NCBI GenBank assembly: GCA_017545245.1
Contig: JAFWPB010000016.1
Span: 62,001-126,000, forward strand
Reading direction: 5' to 3'
Origin: Clostridiales bacterium
GTDB taxonomy: Bacteria; Bacillota; Clostridia; Saccharofermentanales; Saccharofermentanaceae
DNA: 64,000 nucleotides
The notes beneath the pieces were generated by a model. It did no database searches and was not told the origin of the DNA. It saw only the letters and a list, made by a program, of their open reading frames with translations. Of the stretch, positions 59,806-64,000 are shown in pieces (the stretch's first letter is position 1; each line of letters begins with the position of its first letter). The translations under genes and the position numbers were made by a program.

Positions 59806-59835
59806 AAAGAACCGCTATGTGAATAGCGGTTCTTT
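59806..59835 (+). terminator. Strong intrinsic terminator after the HEAT-repeat gene
   Basis: Perfect 12-base stem (AAAGAACCGCTA and its complement), 6-base loop, then a run of T. It also faces the convergent thioredoxin gene. Confidence 0.93.
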
Positions 59836-59866
59836 TTTTGTGTCTTGAATGAAATTGTAAGATGAA

Positions 59867-60181
59867 TTAAGCGAAAATGAACTCCATCAGCTTCTCTTTT
59901 GTCTGGAAACCAACAGTCGTCTTCACCTTCTCACCGTTTTTGAACAGAAGCAATGCCGGAATGCTGGAAATGTGATATGCAAGAGCGAGATTCGGCTCCT
60001 CATCTACATTGACCTTGGCAACCGTAACTTTGCCCTCGTTCTCCATCGCGATCTTTTCCAGTACAGGACCCAGCATCTGGCACGGTCCGCACCACGGCGC
60101 CCAGAAGTCAACCAGAACCGGGATGTCCGACTTCAATACGATCTCTTCAAAATTGTTGCTGTCTACTTTGATCTCTGCCAT
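59867..60181 (-). CDS. trxA: Thioredoxin
   Basis: General protein disulfide reductase of the cytoplasm. The 104-residue protein has the active site WAPWCGPCQM at residues ~28-37, the cis-proline loop ISSIPALLLFKNG and the ending EKLMEFIF. Its electron donor is normally NADPH-thioredoxin reductase, but here the gene upstream, 15 bases away, encodes a protein with the six cysteines of the ferredoxin:thioredoxin reductase catalytic subunit, suggesting ferredoxin may feed it. ATG 60181 follows GAGGG. Confidence 0.96.
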   Translation of the reverse strand: MAEIKVDSNNFEEIVLKSDIPVLVDFWAPWCGPCQMLGPVLEKIAMENEGKVTVAKVNVDEEPNLALAYHISSIPALLLFKNGEKVKTTVGFQTKEKLMEFIFA

Positions 60182-60196
60182 TTTTCTTCCCTCTTC

Positions 60197-60397
60197 TCAT
60201 TCTTTAGATTTGTAGTAGAGCATACAGTGACAGAAACCTTCAAATTCCGGGTCCGCAATCTGGTCACGGAATTCTTTGCACATGCATTTATTCTCAGGAA
60301 TGCGTTCCAGTCTGCACGGACAATAACCATCCTTCTGCTTCAAGCCCTCTCGAATCGTCTCAACAACCTTTGTATCAGGATTCAATGTAACTGCCAT
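60197..60397 (-). CDS. Small ferredoxin:thioredoxin reductase catalytic-subunit-like protein
   Basis: A 66-residue protein with six cysteines in three pairs: YCPCR (26, 28), KCMCKEF (38, 40) and FCHCMLYY (56, 58). This is the pattern of the FTR beta subunit (CPC, CxC, CHC), in which four Cys hold a 4Fe-4S cluster and Cys of the first and last pair form the redox disulfide that reduces thioredoxin. Plant and cyanobacterial versions have ~110 residues; this one lacks most of the N-terminal part. ATG 60397 is 8 bases after GGAGGG. It heads a two-gene operon with trxA. No variable subunit gene is visible. Confidence 0.88.
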   Translation of the reverse strand: MAVTLNPDTKVVETIREGLKQKDGYCPCRLERIPENKCMCKEFRDQIADPEFEGFCHCMLYYKSKE

Positions 60398-60564
60398 AGG
60401 CTTTCCCTCCTGTCATAATCTACTGATTAGAATATACCTGAATCAATAAAAATATGCAAAACATTTCTTTCATTCCGCTGTTCCATTTACGTCAAAGGTT
60501 TTGCTTTTTCCGCCCTATGGATTATAATCATTCCCATAACGCAAGTAAAAACAGGAGCGGCAGC

Positions 60565-61230
60565 ATGTCCAGACCAGAAAATAAGACAAAAACCATTTCC
60601 AGTGAAAAGGAAAAGAAAAAGAATGCGATCCTGATCATGACCATCATCGAGATCGTCGTGATTGCCATATTATCAGTTTTGAATATTTACGGTGTAAAAG
60701 AACTTGTGCCTTTCGATCCGTATTACAAGATGTACTATGGCTATGCCATCATCGGCGCCGTCATGATCGTGGTCCTGATCATCGCCTATTTCCGGAAGTG
60801 GCTGGCCATCCAGCTCCTGTCGATCATTGTGGTCATACTGTGGGGTTCCTACTGTCTCATGTCCTTTTACAGTTGCCGTCTTCTCACCTATGTCAAGAAA
60901 CTCGAAGAACCCTACACCAAATCCGAAATGTACGTCATGTACGAGGGAAAACTCTATACCTGGGAGGGCAAAACAATCATCTATGGTCTTCCTCCGGAAT
61001 GGACGGAACTAAATAACCGTGCCACGATCAAATCCCGCGACGATTCGAAGCTCCCGACAGAAGAGCTGACCAGCAAAGGAATCGATGCCGGCCGCATCAT
61101 CTTCTATCAGAATGGCTTCAAATATATTCTCGTCGAAGTCGTAGACGGAAGTCTCTTCGAGTTCATCGACCCGAACGACCCGCCGGAAGATACGATCTCC
61201 ACCGCCACAACCGCAATCGGATTCGGCTGA
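60565..61230 (+). CDS. Membrane protein of unknown function, three helices and C-terminal soluble domain
   Basis: A 221-residue protein, not recognised. A Lys/Glu-rich N-terminus (RPENKTKTISSEKEKKKN) is followed by helices AILIMTIIEIVVIAILSVLN, AIIGAVMIVVLIIAYF and LAIQLLSIIVVILWGSYCLM, then a ~110-residue domain containing YVMYEGKLYTWEGKTIIYG and a Ser/Thr-rich end. The frame opens at 60454; ATG 60565 with AGGAG 7 bases upstream is preferred. It is divergent from the thioredoxin pair and convergent with the LRR protein, whose stop is only 2 bases away; no terminator fits in that gap. Confidence 0.75.
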   Translation: MSRPENKTKTISSEKEKKKNAILIMTIIEIVVIAILSVLNIYGVKELVPFDPYYKMYYGYAIIGAVMIVVLIIAYFRKWLAIQLLSIIVVILWGSYCLMSFYSCRLLTYVKKLEEPYTKSEMYVMYEGKLYTWEGKTIIYGLPPEWTELNNRATIKSRDDSKLPTEELTSKGIDAGRIIFYQNGFKYILVEVVDGSLFEFIDPNDPPEDTISTATTAIGFG

Positions 61231-61232
61231 TT

Positions 61233-63713
61233 TTAGATCGTTCCCCGTTCAATACCATACGCCTTACAGATGTTCGTAAACTCGGGCGACGAAGCAAAAC
61301 CACTCAGGACTTCTGCACGAGTCTTCCTATTTGCAGCAAGTTCGCCGACCCAGTACGAAAGACCGTCTGCCTCCGGATCTCTATCCATAAATGTCTTATA
61401 GAGTCGTGTAACGTATTCTGTATTCGAAGTTTTCAGGTTCTTGAACTCTTCCGATTCAAAGAAGAGCTTCGCCGCCTGGGAACCGGTCTGTTCACGGTTT
61501 GTCAGTGCCAGACTCCAGTAATCCAGTCCTTTTTTCTCCGGATCACGCTTCAGGCAGCAAGTATAAAGACGTGTAGCAAATCCGCTTGCCGCCTGGGAAG
61601 CTTTGTTTGCTTTGGCACTTGGGGCACCTGAAAGCACGCCATATTCCGCACAGATATTGCACCACTCCGTCGAATCAATAAAACCACGGATTACATCTTC
61701 CCGGCTCTTTCGGTTATTATTCAATTCACCTACCCAGTATGCTTTACCGCTTGCCTCAGAAGCGCGTCCAAAGAATGTCTGGTAAAGTGTCTCTACAAAC
61801 TCCTCTGTACTCAAGCCTCTTCCCTTGAATTCAGGTCCCGTCAGGAAGAACAGCGCACTATCCGCACCGGTCTTCTTTCCATTCTTGATCTCTGATACCC
61901 AGTAGTCCTTGCCATCTTTTTCCGCACTACGTCCAAGCGCAACCGTGTACAGACGCTCGGCAAAATCACCGATCGACGCGTTTCCGGAAGATGCAGGCGT
62001 TGGTGACGGTATTGCTGTTGGCGTCGGCGCCTCACCATCTATGATCAGTTTTAGATCCTCATCAAAAACGTAGAACCCATACGGATCAGTTCCCGAATAG
62101 AACTCTCCACATTTACCTCCCGACTTCTTGACTAATTGGATCATAATAGTACAACCGCGAAGATCAAGTTCTTTGAACTGATTATCATAACATACTATTC
62201 TACACAGAGCATCGCATCCGCAGATATTCAACTCTTTCAAGTTACAGCTAGAACAATCTAGTCTCTGAAGATTTGTAAAATTCCCTACATCAAGAGAAGT
62301 AATAGTATTTCCTGTACACCCTATTCGTGTAAGTTCTTTATTGTTGCTTACGTCCAGTGTTTGAATCTCATTATTCGAGCAATCAAATTCAGTAAGCTTT
62401 ATGTTTTTGCCAACATCTATTGTTGAAAGATCATTACTACCGCAAAATAGTTTCTTTAACTCAGTATTGTTACTTGTATCCAGACTCTTCAAACTATTAC
62501 CTTCACAACTGAGCTCTTTTAATGCAAGATTACTGCTTACGTTCAGTTTAGACAGATTCGCATATTCACATTCCAATACCGTCAGGTTCGTAAAATTCTC
62601 TATGCCCTGCAAAGATGATATAGGATAGAGTGAACAACGAATTGCCTTGATTCTTCCAAGCTCTTCCGTATCCAGATACCAGTCATCATTCAAATCAAAT
62701 CTTTCCAGGTATTCTCTGAAGAATTCATCCGGAAAATTATTCTCAGAAAGTTCAACTGCTCCCTCTACTGGCGTCGTTCCAGGTTCTTTAGGATTCTTAT
62801 AAATGATCTTGGTTGTAGTTGTATATACGATTGATCGCCACGAGGAAACAAGATCCTTTCCAGAATCATTTGGGTAGTATAATGTATCCATTGTTTCGAT
62901 AGAACATGTATACTTGTTGTTATAGAAGCTATATTTTCGATCAGCCGTTTTGATAAGATTTACTATTTCAGGAAGATTACGTACATCTACAGAAGCAAGC
63001 GCATCGTTATCAGAAACATTCAACTGAATGATCTTAGTATTATTACTTACATCCAGTGCTGTTAGTTTATTACTACTGCAACCAAAGATTTCAAGATTCT
63101 CACATTTACTTATATCAATACTCTCAAGGTGATTCCCTCCACATTGCAGTTCCCTCAGATTACTATTGTTTCCAACAATCAGTTGTTTCAATTCGTTTCC
63201 GGTGCAAGAGCACTTTGTCAGCTTGACGTTTTTACTAAGATCCAAGATTTCGATTTTAGTACGATCACAACGAAGATGTTCGAGCTCTGGATTTGAAGAC
63301 AGATCCAATGTAGTTATATCGATCTGGTATATATCTAATTGTTTAAGGTTTGGAAATGCACTCAGATCAGGAAACTCAACATCAGATTCATATACTGTCA
63401 GTCTCTCCAGACAGTTGAAGAATTCAATTCCTTTAATGGAAGAATATTCCTGCAAAGGAGAGACACGTATGTATTTGATGTTCTTAATCTCATCCTTAGA
63501 CAATACGTTATCCCTTAGATTATCGAATGTTGAAGATATAAACGACCGGAAATGATCATCCGGAAAATTCGTTTCATTGATTTCTATTCCCGCTGGTTCC
63601 GTGCCGTCATTATCGTTATCTGCACGAAGCGCGGCACCTCCAAATATACCTGCTGCACAAACCGCAAAAGCGGCGGCGCCAATCCACGTTGCAAGACTCT
63701 TCCCCAATTTCAT
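61233..63713 (-). CDS. Secreted leucine-rich-repeat protein with DUF4214 modules
   Basis: An 826-residue surface protein. Order: signal peptide (GKSLATWIGAAAFAVCAAGI), a first LRR block at about residues 80-260, a partly similar second block at about 315-545 (each introduced by INETNFPDDHFRSFIS or SENNFPDEFFREYLE), then a Pro/Thr/Ser linker (TPTAIPSPTPASS) and four DUF4214 modules at ~580-826. The repeats are the 21-residue InlJ-like type with L-x-x-L-x-C-x-x-N (LDCSSCNLKELNICGCDALC). The DUF4214 set, including STEWCNICAEYGVLSG, matches that of the VanY-type protein (SPEWCNLCASYGIRSG). ATG 63713 is 7 bases after GGAGGG. Probably an adhesin. Confidence 0.9.
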   Translation of the reverse strand: MKLGKSLATWIGAAAFAVCAAGIFGGAALRADNDNDGTEPAGIEINETNFPDDHFRSFISSTFDNLRDNVLSKDEIKNIKYIRVSPLQEYSSIKGIEFFNCLERLTVYESDVEFPDLSAFPNLKQLDIYQIDITTLDLSSNPELEHLRCDRTKIEILDLSKNVKLTKCSCTGNELKQLIVGNNSNLRELQCGGNHLESIDISKCENLEIFGCSSNKLTALDVSNNTKIIQLNVSDNDALASVDVRNLPEIVNLIKTADRKYSFYNNKYTCSIETMDTLYYPNDSGKDLVSSWRSIVYTTTTKIIYKNPKEPGTTPVEGAVELSENNFPDEFFREYLERFDLNDDWYLDTEELGRIKAIRCSLYPISSLQGIENFTNLTVLECEYANLSKLNVSSNLALKELSCEGNSLKSLDTSNNTELKKLFCGSNDLSTIDVGKNIKLTEFDCSNNEIQTLDVSNNKELTRIGCTGNTITSLDVGNFTNLQRLDCSSCNLKELNICGCDALCRIVCYDNQFKELDLRGCTIMIQLVKKSGGKCGEFYSGTDPYGFYVFDEDLKLIIDGEAPTPTAIPSPTPASSGNASIGDFAERLYTVALGRSAEKDGKDYWVSEIKNGKKTGADSALFFLTGPEFKGRGLSTEEFVETLYQTFFGRASEASGKAYWVGELNNNRKSREDVIRGFIDSTEWCNICAEYGVLSGAPSAKANKASQAASGFATRLYTCCLKRDPEKKGLDYWSLALTNREQTGSQAAKLFFESEEFKNLKTSNTEYVTRLYKTFMDRDPEADGLSYWVGELAANRKTRAEVLSGFASSPEFTNICKAYGIERGTI

Positions 63714-63890
63714 ACCTATGCCCTCCTACGCATTGATAAATGAATCTATGCCACATTCTATATAAAATAATTTTAGCACTCCCGCCTATGCGTCTCTACC
63801 GCAAAACCGAGAATTCACACATTCGTTACAAACAAAAGGGCTAACTTCTAAAGCAAGTTTCTGCTTATTAAAGAAGGCAATATAAAAAGC

Positions 63891-63924
63891 AAGTCGCATC
63901 TGGCGAAACAGCCAGATACGACTT
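63891..63924 (-). terminator. Intrinsic terminator of a gene beyond the right edge
   Basis: 14-base stem with one G-T pair, 6-base loop, followed on the minus strand by GCTTTTTATA. It lies upstream of the LRR gene, so the transcript it ends must come from outside the window. The rest of the 287 bases after 63713 holds nothing else recognised. Confidence 0.8.
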
Positions 63925-64000
63925 ATCTTGCATTTTGTGTTGTTCTCAGGTCCGTCGGAATGCCTTCCCGAGGCAAACTCGAATCAGATTTCCCCACGCT

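Noticed and set aside
63923..64000. 25-codon open frame entering from the right edge on the minus strand and stopping at 63923
   Set aside because: Too short, its stop lies inside the terminator stem, and the residues show no family pattern.

Overview
The window looks like a chromosome segment of a Gram-positive anaerobe of the class Clostridia (Bacillota), probably a gut or rumen fibre-associated species. Reasons: mid-40s GC by eye, strong GGAGG ribosome sites throughout, the PadR / DUF1700 / DUF4097 operon, NatAB-type and MacB-type ABC systems, surface proteins built from DUF4214, fibronectin III and leucine-rich modules, a GH127 arabinofuranosidase, and the nadD-yqeK-rsfS order known from Firmicutes. 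No rRNA, tRNA, CRISPR array, insertion sequence or phage gene was seen.

Layout. 1-6.2 kb: a partial GH127 glycosidase, a NatAB-like ABC exporter, a secreted VanY-type carboxypeptidase with DUF4214 modules, lgt and a small membrane protein. 6.3-34 kb: a surface-glycan locus of about 28 kb, nearly all on the minus strand. It starts (reading leftwards) with rmlA-rmlB and a Wzx-type flippase, followed by a WecE-like 4-aminotransferase, a Gfo/Idh/MocA 3-ketoreductase and an NDP-hexose 2,3-dehydratase. Then come a secreted transglutaminase-fold protein, two ATP-grasp ligases, two polytopic GT-C-like proteins, two polyprenyl-phosphate-type GT2 glycosyltransferases, a VioA-like 4-aminotransferase, a YfhO-family membrane protein, a membrane-anchored Fn3 protein and two left-handed-helix acyltransferases. 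It ends with a carrier protein / GNAT / AMP-ligase / type II thioesterase operon. 34-47 kb: a TerB-like protein, a MATE exporter, a MacB-like ABC transporter with an M13 peptidase lipoprotein, the PadR operon and a beta-lactamase-fold lipoprotein. 47-58 kb: rsfS, a NadD-YqeK fusion, two related zinc-ribbon membrane proteins and the purine genes purE-purF-purN-purH and purD, with a structured RNA candidate after purH. 58-64 kb: a CapA-family lipoprotein, a HEAT-repeat protein, thioredoxin with a very small ferredoxin:thioredoxin-reductase-like protein, a membrane protein and a secreted LRR/DUF4214 protein.

How the genes fit. RmlA and RmlB make dTDP-4-keto-6-deoxyglucose. Neither rmlC nor rmlD is present, so dTDP-rhamnose is not the local product. 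Instead two branches leave the shared intermediate. A VioA-like aminotransferase plus NeuD/PglD-type acyltransferase should give an N-acylated 4-amino-4,6-dideoxyhexose. The 2,3-dehydratase, 3-ketoreductase and WecE-like aminotransferase should give a 4-amino-2,4,6-trideoxyhexose, a sugar type best known from antibiotic glycosides. The carrier protein, AMP ligase, GNAT and thioesterase look like a dedicated acyl-thioester module for decorating one of these amino groups. The two GT2 enzymes with C-terminal membrane anchors, each next to a large membrane protein, suggest lipid-linked sugar donors transferred outside the cell. The acceptor is not visible: a wall polymer, a lipid or secreted proteins are all possible. 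This locus is the best candidate for an undescribed system in the window.
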